Source: Flaccisagitta enflata (Eukaryota > Chaetognatha > Sagittoidea > Aphragmophora). Taken from it: a DNA stretch of 64,000 bases. The stretch lies in contig OZ231127.1 in NCBI GenBank assembly GCA_965153355.1, forward strand, positions 5,022,001-5,086,000. The letters run 5' to 3'. Below the pieces are notes generated by a model. It saw nothing but the letters and a program-made list of their open reading frames with translations. It did not search any database and was not told where the DNA came from. A program made the position numbers and the translations under genes. Each line of letters opens with the position of its first letter. The first letter of the stretch is position 1. This document shows, one piece after another, positions 17,225-35,210 of the stretch.

Positions 17225-20200
17225 TCAATATTGAGATTTGGCACGACAAAACCGTAGCTTTCTACCAACATACACTGAAAATTTGAAGACTTTTCTCCCA
17301 ATAGTTTTCAAGTAATAAAGGTTTACAAAAAGTCGATCCGATTTAAAGACCCTGTAATTTTGCAAATCCGAAAGTAGGACGCCGAAGACGATAATCCCTA
17401 TGAGCAGCAACACCGCCGATAGGGCATAAAGCTGTAGGGGAAAGGGACGATAAGAATGACGTTACTGAATACTGTGAAAATCTATTCATATCACCATACC
17501 CATCACCCAACTGATCTATCCCACTCACAATCACAAACGCGACACTCGCAAATCCTAAAAGTATTTTCATTCGCCATGGCCAGATAAACAAGCCCGACCA
17601 GGCAAAGATGCATCCGGGCTGTGTCTCTATGTGTATTGATTGCGTGACATATATATGGAGAGACAGATGGATTAACAGATGTATGAAAAGGCTCTCAAAA
17701 CATGCCAAATGATCAGCCGGAAAAACGCGCTGCTAATGTTATAACGCATCGGGATCGCCACCTGACCGACGGACGGACTGACAGACGCACTTATAGAGAT
17801 GCGTTCCTGACGGACGCACCCTAGAAATAAGACGCAATTTAGTGATCGTTGATTGCTGAAAATGTTATACCCTTTAAATCTATGACAGTTTTAAAAGGGT
17901 TCAAAAAATCTTTTATTTGAGTTCTCTCTGAACATTTATAACATAATTCTAGCTTTTAAACTTTAGAAATTACGATGTTTTTTTAGTCGCGTGCTACGCG
18001 ACTCTACACCCCGCTTTGTCGGTCCGTTGGTCTGTCGGTCCGTCTGTCCGTCCCATCTGGTCTGGCCCGTTTGTCCGTCACATCTTTACTTTTTTACTTT
18101 CATGTCTCTGCCCTCACTGCTCTCGCCAAACGCCAAGTCACCCACATGCTCCCTGCCCTGCCCACCCGCGACTGGGGTAGCCGTGTATCCGGCCTTGTTT
18201 ACAAGATAACCACTCAAAAATCTCAAATCTGGCTTCCATTTTCTCAGAGGCACTAACTAATCAATTGATTTATTTCAGCTTGTAAATAAAGCGAAATCGT
18301 GAATTCTGCTTGGTTTTATTTGAAGAGAATTCAAAATACTTAGTTTTTACTTCTAATTTCGTACCAATCTTTTTTGTTTTTTCACTTTACAGACTATAAA
18401 AAAGTGCTCTTTTTGGCATTTTGGATAATAAGTGTTTAACTTCAATCTCATGCCATTTCTTAATGACTTATGCCAGAAATTTCTGCTTGCTCTAGATTTG
18501 TCGGGAAAAAGTCGAAGTCGCCTCGACTCTTGATATCTTCCGAGTATAAATGCGCTTTATTTTCTTATTTAAAGTTAAGCACCTTACCGACCAAATGACT
18601 TCCAACGAACATGCAGTAAGTAAATTTGATAATTCTCTTTCATTTGACGCCAAGCAGAATGCTTTACGACAAATATCTTTTGCGCTGTGATTTTTTAAAG
18701 ATTTATTCATGAAAAATTTGAATGAAATTTTTTTTGATTATTTATGATTTTGTGTAGGATCAATAAAAGACTCTATTTATGTTTACTTGAGCACGTAAAT
18801 ACAAAAAAAGATGTTTACTAGCACAAATACTCATCTCTGAGGGTGTTTTTGAGCATTTTAAATCATTTAGCTCATTTAGCTCAGTCTATTCTTTTTGATT
18901 TAAATACAATAAATTAATAAACATTTTCATACTTGTTTCAAGTTAAGCAAAAAAAAACACGTCAGAAAGAAAGGTAGAGTCAGCCATCTGCGGCGTTTTT
19001 AAAAAAAAGATTCTAGCTCATTTAGCTCATTTAGCTCAGTTTTTCTCTGATTTTAAATAAAGAAAATGAATTAATGTTTTGACTTACATACAAGAAAGCA
19101 TGTCAGTGAGCAAAGCTGGTTGTCAGGTTTAATTATTTTGAATATTTCAGCTCATCTAGCTCTTTTGGCTCTGATTTTCAATGCAATCAATATGTACAAT
19201 AGCTTTTGATTTGATCTAAAAAATAAAAAAAATTTCAGAGACTAAAGATAAAAGCATAGTGAAAAGTGATCAATGCTTACAACTTTTTTCTCACGGTGAC
19301 AGCTGCCATTACTGGTAGAGTTTTTGAACCTCTTTTAAATGCTCTTGGATTTAAAGTTTAAAATATAAGTGGTTTTCAATCAAATGATAAAGATTGAGCG
19401 TCTGATTCTTTATTTGGCCATGGTTACATAATTTGTTCATTGTGAACTGGTAAAGTTCAAATGACTATCTAGATTTTATGAGACCTTCCATTAAAATGAT
19501 TTTAATGTTTTCAGTGCTTATTTACCAAAAACGTTTTGTCGGTGAATCGTTCGATATTCACGCAGGTGATGATGAGAACCGCCAAAGCTAGTATCATGGG
19601 AATGATGACGAATGCTTCGTAGGTGTCGCCTTTTGAATATCTATTACCGATAACATTTGGCGGCTTCGCCTCGTACAATCCCACGGCGATGATGCCTGTT
19701 ACCTGAAAACGCGGGAAATTATTGTGAGTTGTGGATGTAGGGGCGCCACTTCCACCACACTCATGGACGCGGTAAAAGTCGGTCTTGAAAATCTAGTTGT
19801 TTTTGAATGACTTTGAGAGATTTTGCATTGAAAAATTAGAAATATTATTGAAAAATAGACTAAATTGAAAAAAAAATTCAACTGAGCATACTTGAAATGT
19901 GACAAAAAAAAACCTTAACGTTAAAATGGAAAATTTTCGTCGTGAACACTGTAAAGAAATGTTAAACATACATTTTTTTACAGCTATCACTTTTTGGTCT
20001 TAATCCTCACTTGATCTTGAAATACTAGGTGGATGTGGCAAATTTTGTCGCTCCACTACATCCACGTTGTGAGTGTTCGAACTAGAGACCTGGAAGCTGT
20101 CCCTTTTTTATGCAGCTTCCATAGTTTCAGCTTTCGCTTCCACTTCATAGTTTAAAGATTTCTTGCCATCCCATGCAGCTCGCAAAACTCAGCTTCGATC

Positions 20201-21198
20201 CTCTAACCCCAGCCTTGCAGCCTTGAGGCCCAGATCCTAGCTTTTAGTCCCAAATTCTCACCTTGAGGCCAAATCTCAGCCTCTAGTCCCAAATTCCAGC
20301 CTTGAGGCCTTGATCCCAGTCTTTAGTTCCAATTTCTAGCCTTTAGGCCAAATCCGAGCCCTAAGGCCCTAAACCTGACCTTCAGGCTCAAATTATGGAC
20401 TCAAGGGCCAAGTCATTGCCTCAAGTCCATGAGCTGCAAATGCCAGCCTTCAGGCTCACATTCCAGCTTTACCTTGCGTATAAAAAAAAACCATGCACCT
20501 TTCTTTTCATTGATAAAATAGATACAAAAAATCAATAAGATTTTTTTGAAAGAAACATTTTCAAAAAATCTTTCAATCTAGACCAATCCCCGGTTTGTAT
20601 CTCAAATGGTTTAGGAGCTAGAGCCTTCCAAAGAGAAGTTCTATTTTGCTGAAATGCACTTTTTATATAGGGATTGTGAAAATGAAAATACACAGTTTTC
20701 ATTCAAATTAATGCCATTTCTAAACGAAACAAGATAGAAATACCAGATAGAAATACCAGATTGACACCAAATGAAAGTATTTTCGAAGGGCTTTCCAATA
20801 GAATTTCTATAGGTTTTATTGAAATTTGTTGCCACAATAAGCTATTCAAAAGTGCGCCTTTTTTATTTATACGCGTGGTAGCGCCCATATTCTAGCTTTG
20901 AGACCAAAACTTCTACACTAAAAAATCGGCCGCTGTCCCTCTTCCTGTCATATCCCACATTCAGCAAGAAGTGTAACCCACGTGTGATTTGCTAAACAGT
21001 ACCTTTGGAACAACGACAATTGCTATAACTTTTATCATGAGAGCCCTTACGCTTTAGAATGGAGGTAAAATCCATCACAGATCAAATCAGATGATGCACC
21101 ATGTCATAAAAACAGTAATTACATATATGCATACTTATTGTACTTACCATAACAATGATGGCAACGATGCTCATGATATTGATTTTGAGTGTCGTCAT
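17225..21198 (-). CDS. Small multi-pass membrane protein, unrecognised (four exons)
   Basis: Exons on the minus strand: 21198-21148, 19702-19526, 17618-17529 and 17431-17225. All junctions are phase 0 with GT-AG ends, giving 525 nt or 174 residues. The protein starts MTTLKINIMSIVAIIVM, which runs across the first junction into VTGIIAVGLY as a first membrane segment. FVIIPMILALAVLIITCVNI is a second. MKILLGFASVAFVI joined to LYALSAVLLLIGIIVFGVLL forms a long hydrophobic stretch of one or two passes. The C-terminal tail is basic (KTIGRKVFKF, VGRKLRFCRAK), so probably cytosolic. The layout recalls four-pass proteins such as MARVEL or claudin-like types, but I see no signature of either. A missing exon between the last two cannot be excluded. 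Confidence 0.55.
17985..18202 (-). mobile_element. Family I element, reverse orientation
   Basis: Begins with the perfect stem agtcgcgtgctacgcgact, then ctacaccccgctttgtcggt, and ends gtagccgtgtatccggcctt. One of the best preserved copies; it lies in an intron of the multi-pass membrane protein gene. Confidence 0.85.
18203..19520. other. Intron sequence with 'tcatttagctcatttagctc' repeats
   Basis: The interval is an intron of the membrane protein gene. The phrase atttagctcatttagctcag recurs near 18868 and 19015, with a relative near 19150, each time about 140 bp apart and next to AT-rich sequence. No coding signal. Confidence 0.5.
20195..20465. repeat. Minisatellite core of fold-back family III type
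   Basis: About 13 drifted copies of a ~20-bp unit such as ccagccttgaggcccagatc. The same units form the cores of the family III elements at 6.8, 29.8 and 37.7 kb, but no end sequences flank this block. Confidence 0.6.
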
Positions 21199-21279
21199 TT
21201 TTCTTCTGGTTTTTGTTTAATTTTTGAGATCTCTAAGAAAAAAAAAGTTTTTGAAATGATATACCATCTTCCAAAAAAA

Positions 21280-21535
21280 AATAAGGCCGGATACACAGCT
21301 ACCACCAAAGTCGCATGCGGGTGGGCGAGGGCGATGATCAAAAAGGGTGTCTAAGCATTTGGGCGGGAGCAGTCATGCAAAGTCTGCCCGTAAACGCCGG
21401 ATAAACAAAGTACGCGACAGATAGACGGAAGGACGGTCAGACAGAAGGACCGACGGACGGGCCGACGGACCGACTGACCAACCGACGGACAGACCCTCTT
21501 GTAGAGATGCGTTCCTCATGGACGCATCTAAAAAG
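21280..21535 (+). mobile_element. Family I element
   Basis: Runs from ataaggccggatacacagct through agtcgcatgcgggtgggcga to a stem with arms agatgcgt and acgcatct followed by aaaaa. It lies about 80 bp upstream of the start of the membrane protein gene. Confidence 0.75.
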
Positions 21536-21685
21536 CTGCAACAATCAGATTGGTCCCAATAAGAAGAGTTGCTAAAAATCTTTAAAATGCGATCAAAATG
21601 GGGTTGGTAGCCTTTTATGAAAGGACTCTTTTCAATTCCAATATTCCGTCAATTCAATGGAGAAATAAAGTAATAGAGCCTGGTT

Positions 21686-22258
21686 CACTGTGCTTTTAAA
21701 ACAATTCTGAGTGAAAAGTCATATAACTGTGGTTTTTTCTGCATTTTTGAGCAGTATTGGGGTGTAACAGCATGTAACTGGCAAAAACAAAATCATTCCC
21801 TGAGCGCTTTTTGAGTAACCTTCAAAATCAGAAAAAAATAGACCTGATTTCAATGCAGATTCTTCTGGAATGCGTTGCCTAGATTTCTGATTCTATAATG
21901 TTAATCTATGCAAAATTCCCTTTCATTTGCAAAGAATTAAAATTTTCATTTTTTGAGTCACCGTTACAAAAAAGTAACAGTGGCTCAAAATATGAAAACC
22001 TAATTTCTATATAAAAACATATAGTGTGACCTATCAAATGAAAGGAAATTTTGTATAGAATAACAATATGGAATCAAAAAATGAGCCAATACAACTCATT
22101 AGAATCTGCATTAAATAAGTTTAATTTCTTTCTATTTTGAAGATTACTCAAAAAGCGCTCGGGGAATGATTTTATTTTTGCTAGTTACATACTCTTACAT
22201 CCCAATACTGCTCAAAAATACAGAAAAACCCACTGAGAATTTTTTTAAAAGCACAGTG
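21686..22258. mobile_element. 573-bp palindromic element with CACTGTGC ends
   Basis: The ends read CACTGTGCTTTTAAAA and TTTTAAAAGCACAGTG. The arms stay similar for about 180 bp each, including gagcagtattgggatgtaa and cgagcgctttttgagtaa in opposite orientation. The bases ggtt occur immediately outside both ends, a possible 4-bp target duplication. The middle pairs around gtaacagtggctc. There is no open frame, so it is non-autonomous. Confidence 0.75.
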
Positions 22259-23149
22259 GGTTATGAATGAAAGAAAATATCGAGGTTAGGAGATGTTCCC
22301 TTAGAATACATGATTAAAAGATGTAGTGTAAAGAAATGCTAAGGAACCCTTTCTTATAAGTTATTGCGCCGAGAAAAAAAATACACTACTGACATACGCA
22401 GAGATGGGCCTAATGCCTACAGACAAACCCTCTTATAAATACAGGGACGCGTCTGAAAACAAGGTGGGGGGTGAGGGGAGGGGGAACTTGCACATCTTTT
22501 TGGCGACATAAAACAGCTCTTCAGGAAAGGGTCTGGACATTACGCTAAAAATGACATCACATGAAATTATGAAATGACACGTTATGACACAACAAGACAT
22601 GACACAACAACGATAGAATCATGAAAGATCATAATGATATTCTTAAATTATATAGTAATAGCTTACATTTATATCGAATTGACGATGTCATATATAGACA
22701 AATATTCCAAGGCGGGATTAGGGAGAATGGACGTCCAAAATCTTTCCTGTGGATCAGAAATTCATCAGATCCCTTTGTCTCCTTCTCTCTCCTCAATCCC
22801 GCCTTCAAATATTTTCCCATTTTGAATAACTTCTTTTTTCGTGCTTTAACTGGCAAAAACTGGGAAAATTCTTAACTATTATCTTCCTCTAAAAAAACGA
22901 TATTTCCTTCGAGTTTCGCTTCTTTGGCATGCGATGTAACTCATATACTAACTATAAGTACAGTAGGGCCCCTTGATAAGTACTTTGATGTCGATTTCAA
23001 TGGGAAAAGAAGAACCTTCGGAAATAAGACCGGTTTCTTCGTTTCTTTTGAAGTCATGTTTAAGTCGCAAACACGCGACATCTTTTGTCAATATTTTTAT
23101 GCCGGTTCGTTTGTCCATTTGTGCCGCTTTCGGCCACATTGAATCTTAT

Positions 23150-23304
23150 GGTGTGTCTGCATTAATCAGGTTGTTTGGATATATTATTTGGATATCATTA
23201 TCCGGATATTTCATGTGGTAAATTTCGAAAATTCACTATGAAGAATATCCGGATATTAATATCCAAATAAAATATCCAAATAACCTGATTAATGCAGACA
23301 CACC
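23150..23304. mobile_element. 155-bp near-perfect inverted-repeat element
   Basis: Left arm ggtgtgtctgcattaatcag and right arm ctgattaatgcagacacacc are exact inverses. Pairing continues through gttatttggatat-type sequence, with ~30 bp of looser centre around gaaaattcac. No convincing target duplication was found. Confidence 0.85.
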
Positions 23305-23410
23305 TTTATTCTATCATTTTATCATTTTATCCATGCCCTCATGAATTTTTTCATTAACTTCTATCTTGCTTTTCGTATCGATTCGTTTTTTCTTACCTTT
23401 TTTTCATTTA

Positions 23411-23557
23411 TTTTTAGTCGCGGACACGCGACTCTACACCTTGCCGTGTCGGTCGGTCCGTCCGTCGGTCACATTTCTAAATTGCGATCGGTTTTCGCAT
23501 TACTGCTCCCGCCAAACCGTCCGCGACTGGATTGCCGTGTATCCGGCCTTGTTTTAT
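23411..23557 (-). mobile_element. Family I element, reverse orientation
   Basis: Starts agtcgcggacacgcgact and ends ccgtgtatccggccttgttt. The 'gcggac' stem word also appears near the other end as gtccgcgactgg. Confidence 0.8.
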
Positions 23558-23890
23558 TCATCTATCGATTCATTCGCCTATTTGCATCGCTTTAATTGAT
23601 TACTTATTCATTTATCTAATCATATGCCTCAGTTCTAGTTTACCTCTAATCATTTGCGAGGGGCACGCCGTCCTTGGGTTAGGCTTTGCTCCTTGCTTTT
23701 CTTATCTTTCAATCTTTCAATTATTTTTTCCCTATAAGAAATCTTTTTTTTTTCGGTCCATTTAAAATCGGCTTCCATTCCAATCATCGTGCATGTCATG
23801 TCTGTTGCCATTAAAACAGATTATTCGGGTAAATCTTCCAGATATGATAGATAAGGTGTCCGCGTCCTGAAAAGTATCATTATCACAATC

Positions 23891-23891
<1 letters not shown>

Positions 23892-23988
<97 letters not shown>
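23892..23988 (+). repeat. (GA)n microsatellite
   Basis: About 90 bp of GA dinucleotides with one early agaa interruption. Confidence 0.95.
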
Positions 23989-23989
<1 letters not shown>

Positions 23990-24508
23990 TCTGTATGAAA
24001 ACAAAAAAAAACAAAAAAAGAAAAAATGATACAAATACATACAATCAAACCTCATAAAAAAGATGGTAGAAACTGAACAAAATCTCAATTGGTTACTTCT
24101 TATCCATTACAACAGTTATGGTTAGAATAAACGGCGTGGCTATGATTATAAGGACGATTGATTATGCATAATTCACAGCTCAAAGAAGAATCAAAGATTG
24201 TCATACTGTAGTAACTTTTTTAACATGATACCGTATACATCATGTCTGTTTTGACGAAGTGGAAAAAATCAAATAAGTGAATTAGTGTAAGAAGGTAGAA
24301 TCTAGAACACAAAATAAAGGATTATTACGTACAAATATTTTTCCAAGCTCAAGAAATTACAAATAAACTACAATTCTTTGGTATTTGAATGTCGATTTAG
24401 ACTATACAAGGAATGTTAACAAGTGCACGAAAGTCGTTAGATTGTCTCAACCTCACAAATGTATGGTTATAAAATTGAAGTGTATATCAAATCAAATGAT
24501 CTCATCTA

Positions 24509-25089
24509 ACAGTATGAGCAAAAAATTTTGCACAACTCTGATAAAGCATTGAAAAATGTTGCAATGCATGGCAAGTATCACCGTGATAAGAATCAAATAA
24601 CTAATTTTAGTAATCTAGAATACTAATGAGCCAATACTGTTGGCTATAGTCAATAGATGATGGTCACATGTAGTCTACGCGCCATGATTTTGACTGCTCC
24701 CTTGATCAAGTGGCATCAGTTTTTCTTCATTTTGTTGGACAATTCTAATCCCCCTGACCCAATCATCAATTGGTATGACCATCTGACATAACGGTAACTT
24801 GTTTTGTACAGGGGGGTACAGGGGACGCCTAGCATAAGAAAAACACTTGACTAAGAAGAGTTTCGATCTCTCTAAATTTGGCCGGTAAAATTCTTGCAAA
24901 ATCTGATTGTGCGGTCCGACTTTTGATGCCTTTTAATGGGAACAGTAAAAGGAAAAGTCAATGACGGCCCATACTACTGTGCAATAGAACTTGTTGTAGG
25001 GTTATGATCCAAATTTTCATCATTTCAAAGCACCTAGAAGTGCTGTCTCTACACTCATATGTTTGTGCAAAATTTTTTGCTCATGCTGT
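24509..25089. mobile_element. TA-flanked inverted-repeat element (Tc1/mariner type)
   Basis: Left end TA-ACAGTATGAGCAAAAAATT and right end aattttttgctcatgctgt-TA are inverted copies with TA outside each, giving an element of 581 bp. An internal 74-codon minus-strand frame (24899-24675) has no recognisable transposase motif. It lies just downstream of the DUSP14-type stop codon. Confidence 0.7.
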
Positions 25090-25217
25090 TAAAACATAAA
25101 CATATCGTAGTAATCATATACTTGAATACTCTTTTCATGTTGTGTTATCAAATTAAAAAAGGAACTATCAAACTAGCTGATAATTCATGATTCCATGAGT
25201 TTAGTCTTTAGAGTGAG

Positions 25218-30725
<5,508 letters not shown>

Positions 30726-30969
30726 CTGGAAGGAGAGAGAGAGAGAGAGAGAAAGAGAAAGATTGATTGATTGATTTAACTGCTCATATGTGCATTCATC
30801 ACATTATAATAAAATTGTTATGGAGCGGTACAAAAGTACGTAGTATTGGAAACACTCAAGTACATAATCATTCCGCCATAATGGAAATCAAGGGAGATAA
30901 AAAATAATCAGGAAACAACGCAATATGAATGTGAAAAGTTCAATCTAAGTCCCAACCCTTTGTTACGAC

Positions 30970-31002
<33 letters not shown>

Positions 31003-31399
31003 GAGAGAGCGATCGCTAGAGAGAGTCTGTCAAATTCCGTCCAAGTGAATTGTATGTCCGATCCGTCATATTCCGATACACTTCCTTAAAAATTGATATT
31101 TTCGGCAGTTTTCAGCCGTGGCGATGTTACGTACTAAAACAAACACTCTTTAATGTGCTAAGAGGTCGTTATATCCTTCTGTCCGTCCTTCTTTCTGTCC
31201 TTCCATATATCTGACATGTCTATCGCTAAAGTCTTTAGACTATACACGCAAGGACACAGTCAGGACGCATCTTTGCCCGGTCAGGCTTGTTTTTCTTCTT
31301 GTAGACAATGCACACCTGTAGTATTTGAATTCCTAAAGCTTTTACTTGAAATAAACGAGAATTGAGGAAGTTGTGTGCCGATAATTTGATGGGAGTGGG

Positions 31400-31400
31400 T

Positions 31401-31497
<97 letters not shown>

Positions 31498-31498
31498 C
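31400..31498 (+). repeat. (GTT)n microsatellite
   Basis: Thirty-three near-perfect gtt triplets. Confidence 0.97.
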
Positions 31499-31814
31499 AG
31501 ATTGCAAGAGTTTTTTTCGTTGCACAGAAATGTCTTTTTTAGATTGTGGGAAAACTTGATTGACTTGACCAATAATTAAAGTGGCCATAATTCCATATCG
31601 AGAGAAAAGTGAAAGCAAAACCAGCTCCTAGAAATAAAAGTGAATGCATGAAAATGAATTTAATAGTTCCTTACTACGATAACGAAATATATCGACATCA
31701 AAATAATGATATCAGAACAGGAAAAAAATTATGTTTTTCATATTTTCGAAAACAGAAAAGTCCCGAACTCGTGGGTCAAAACAGGAAGAAAAATGAAAAT
31801 AATCTCCGGACCTT

Positions 31815-32015
31815 TTTTCGTCATCGTCGCCATCGTCACCGGCGCCGCTGACCGCTGTCGTCATAATCGTCCCCAAAATCGTCGTCAAAATCGTCATTAT
31901 AATCGTCGTCAACGTCGTCGTCATTGTCACCTTACGCCGGTCAGGCCACCGTCATCATCGTTCTCATCGTCGTCCTCATCGTCATCATCGTCATCATCGT
32001 CGTCGTCGTCAAAAT
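31815..32015 (+). repeat. GTC/ATC triplet-rich tract
   Basis: Interrupted runs of gtcatc and gtcgtc triplets over ~200 bp. Similar (GTC)n words recur at 46254, 47531 and 51580. Confidence 0.8.
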
Positions 32016-32084
32016 TTTTCGGTCGTCAGTTTTGTGGCGAAAATGATTTTAAGAGACATAACTGATAAAAGAGAGACGGAAACG

Positions 32085-32335
32085 AATTTGGGCGTGTTTG
32101 TGGTGACGACGACGATCGCGACCTCTCCTGTAAACCACGTTTACAGTGTGAACACATATATTTATATTTTGATTGTCCCACAAAGCAGAGCAAGCGAAGC
32201 GTAGCAAGCCAAGCATGCATTGTGAAAAATAAAATTCAGAAGAAAGTAAACAGACAAGTGCGAGCGAACAAGCGGAGCGAGGGACCGAGTGGCCATTAAG
32301 AACACTTTCATCTTTGACTGGAAACGCGTCCTTTT
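32085..32335. mobile_element. Element with GGGCGTGTTT ends and 'gagcgaagc' core (family IV)
   Basis: Starts gggcgtgtttgtggtgacga, holds the core words gcaagcgaagcgtagcaagc and gcgagcgaacaagcggagcg, and ends near gactggaaacgcgtcc. The same architecture recurs at 49258-49596. Confidence 0.5.
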
Positions 32336-32487
32336 CCATGAGTATTAGAATTCCATTTCCCTGAGTTTTACCTTCTTCTCTTCCCTCCTACTTTCTCCTC
32401 TGTCTCCTCCTCCTTCTCTTCCTCCATCCTTTCCATCCTCATCCTTTTTTATGAAAGTGGACTACATTACTACTCAAACCCATCTTT

Positions 32488-33058
32488 TTGGGCAGCGGCC
32501 CCAAAGGGCCGATGTCCTGTAGGACACAGGGGGGAATTTCGAGACGTCTGTCCTTCCGTCCTTCCGTCCGTCCGTCCGTCCGTCCGTCCGTCCGTCCGTC
32601 CGTCCGTCCGTCCGTCCGTCCGTCCGTCCGTCCGTCCGTCCGTCCGTCCCCCCCCCTTGGCCATCAGGTGCCTCAATTTTGCTCTCTCAGGCCTGATTTT
32701 GGCCCTCTGAGCCATCAGAATAGGCTGAATAGCCCTTTCAGACCTCAATGTAGCCCTTAAGACCTTAAATCAGCTCTCCAGACCTCATATCTGCCCTCCA
32801 GACCTCAAATCAGCCCTCCATACCCCAAATCCACTTTCCAGGCCTCACATTTGCTCTTTAGGCCTCAAATTTGTCCTCTGGGCCTCAAGCCTTCCCCTCA
32901 AACCTCAAATCTACTCTTTAGAACCTAATTCTGCCCTCCAGGCTTCAAAACCGCCTTCAATGACCTCTATCCATCTTCTCAGACCTAATATACCTCAGGA
33001 CGTCTCGAAATTCCCCCCTGCGTCCTACAGGACATCGGCCCTTTGGGGCCGCTGCCCT
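32488..33058. mobile_element. Fold-back family II element, complete
   Basis: Left arm ttgggcagcggccccaaagg, gatgtcctgtaggacacagg and ggggaatttcgagacgtc is matched by the inverted right arm gacgtctcgaaattcccccc, tgcgtcctacaggacatcgg and ccctttggggccgctgccct; arms are ~60 bp. The interior begins with a (GTCC)n microsatellite and continues as ~19-bp units such as gccctccagacctcaaatc. No open frame. Confidence 0.88.
32556..32650 (+). repeat. (GTCC)n microsatellite inside a fold-back element
   Basis: About 22 copies of gtcc immediately inside the left arm of the family II element, followed by a run of Cs. Confidence 0.95.
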
Positions 33059-33124
33059 GCTCTCTCTCTACTACTTCACTTGATCACTCCAAGCAGGGCA
33101 TCGGGTACCGCTGACCATGTGCGA

Positions 33125-33368
33125 TCCTTGGATGACTAGTTTAGTTTCATGACGCCCGAAAAGTTGAGATGGAAATTGAGCGTCCGACGAGACTGCTGAT
33201 GGAGGACAGGCAAATTTACCCCGACAATGTTTAAACGCTGACCGGAGGTAATTGGAATGCATATTCATGATGTCATAATAAGCCTCGTGAATAACAGATT
33301 GAACGGACCCAAAAGTAACGGAAATTCGCCTATGGCGGATATCAAATCTGGGTCTCTTATTCTATGAA
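33125..33368 (-). CDS. Exon-like open segment, unrecognised
   Basis: After an acceptor-like catag at 33369 the minus strand is open and protein-like: NKRPRFDIRHRRISVTFGSV, then IHEAYYDIMNMHSNYLRSAF, KHCRGKFACPPSA and DAQFPSQLFGRHETK. Cysteines and aromatic residues are well mixed and codon use is not repetitive, unlike the surrounding DNA. The downstream donor is unclear. It could be an isolated exon of a gene lying on either side, or a fragment carried with the adjacent fold-back element. Confidence 0.4.
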
Positions 33369-33379
33369 AGTTGAAACAA

Positions 33380-34115
33380 CTTTGGCCTTATAAAATGAGG
33401 CCAGAACTCCAATATACAATGGATGAAAGCCTTGCAAGCTTTCAATGGTGTTTACTCCGGATTGCTCACAACTATCCTTTATTACTGACCAACAAAAAGC
33501 TTACCTGACAAAACTATCCGCTTGGCTGCATACCTCATTAGTATAGGGTTGGACAGGCCTATACCATTAAGTATACACAAAATATCTTACAAAAGTTACA
33601 ATCAAAGATTACTAATGTACTGATGAGAGTACTGACACTAACAATATTGATTAGAAAACCCTTAGAGGCAAGAATCGAGGTACAACCAACTGGGACCGCC
33701 GGCATTCTTTACCAAGGTACTGATACTTTTTTCTATATTGGTATTTACTGAAATCTGTCTGTACTAAACAGACATATTTATTAATCCCTTGATATCCGTT
33801 ATTGTAATTGTAATTGTAACTGTAATTGTTTTTCTTTATGTTGGAAGATGACAAATTTTGGATGTCCCCCCCCCCCCCCAAAAAAAAAAAAACCAAAAAT
33901 ATGACAAAGGAATTCCGATTTCAATTCAATCTAGACAAAAACAACTTGACGGCAAAACAAATGTAAATTATGAACACAAGGGAAATACATAACTCATTGC
34001 AGATCTAGATTGAAACGAATGAATTTAGGAATAAACAATATTTTATTTTCGTATTGTTTTCCCTTTTTCTTTGAACTTCCTCATTCTTTTTCTCTCCCTT
34101 TCTCTCTTTCTCCTG
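33380..34115. other. Intergenic stretch, no recognisable feature
   Basis: Unique AT-rich sequence with a short C10/A12 homopolymer junction near 33868-33893 and an aattgtaattgtaac repeat near 33802. No supported gene. Confidence 0.5.
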
Positions 34116-34122
34116 ATTCCTA

Positions 34123-34277
34123 GAAAACAAGGCCGGAAACACGACCAACAGTTGCGGACGGGTGGGCAGGGGCGGAAATGTGCGTTTTCCCACTTTTCAA
34201 CTCGAGCGTGACGGACCGACCAGCCGACGGACGGACGGACAAAGCCTCCTATAGAGTTGCGTGTCCGCAACTAAAAA
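34123..34277 (+). mobile_element. Family I element with 'gttgcggac' variant stem
   Basis: Begins aacaaggccggaaacacgac, contains agttgcggacgggtgggcag and ends agttgcgtgtccgcaact. Stem and internal copy share the variant bases. Confidence 0.82.
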
Positions 34278-34399
34278 AGTCTTTTTTTTTTACTCATGCC
34301 GATTCCATTTGTATCGAAGCGGCGGAGTCTAAAATGTTGAGAGTCGATTTTCATGTTTTTATGAATTTGTTTTGATTATTGTTGGTTCTCTGAGCGAAG

Positions 34400-35080
34400 A
34401 TTGATTGAGGAACCTGACCAACCCGATCGTAAATATTGTGGGAGAAAGAATTTTAAGATCTTTTTTTACCTTTCTTTATCAAAAAAATCCATAATGGCCT
34501 CAAGAAAATAGAATTCCTCAAATGGATTTTATCAACGATGAGATTAGGATTCCGGATATGACCCTGATCATAGGATAGAATGTTAAGTGGCTGTCTTGTC
34601 CGGCCGTTGCGCCAAAGGGGTTACAGTCCTGTAGAACACATTTATGTACTTGAATCGAGAACGGTTAGCTCAGCAACCAGGCGCAAAATGTTGTCTTATG
34701 TATAAAGACCCACAATGTCATATAAGAGAAAATGGGTGAATCACTAAAAAGTCTGAGTGATGATATTTCATTGAAAGCTCTAAAGTGTTGGGCTTAAATG
34801 TTGTCCATTTTTCACATTGCTTCCGTTTTTGAGAAGGTAAAATTCTTATGTGCCATCTCTCATTCTCTCCTACACGGATGGTTTCTATTTTACTCATTAT
34901 CTTTGTATCTTTTTCTTATGTCCTTTTGTTTTCCATTTCTCTTTCTCTTCCATGATGAAGGATTCTGCCACACTTGCTAAGTGTCACTTAGTGTGTACCT
35001 AACTATCTATTCTTGTCTTATTTCCCATGTATCTTTCTTTTCCTCTTTCAAAAAGATGGATTGTTTGAGAAGCTCATAGA
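34400..35080. other. Intergenic stretch, no recognisable feature
   Basis: No open frame with protein-like composition and no element ends. A possible fragment of a fold-back arm (cagtcctgtagaacacatt) lies near 34625. Confidence 0.45.
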
Positions 35081-35087
35081 ATTTGCC

Positions 35088-35210
35088 CATCCTTCCATCC
35101 ATCCATCTGTCCATCTATCCGGTCATCTATCTCACCCTCCATCTATCTATCCATCCATTCATCCATCCATCCATTCATCCATCCATCCATCTATCCATCC
35201 ATCCCATATT
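35088..35210 (+). repeat. (CATC/CATCCATT)n microsatellite
   Basis: Tandem atccatccat with catctatc variants. Confidence 0.9.
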
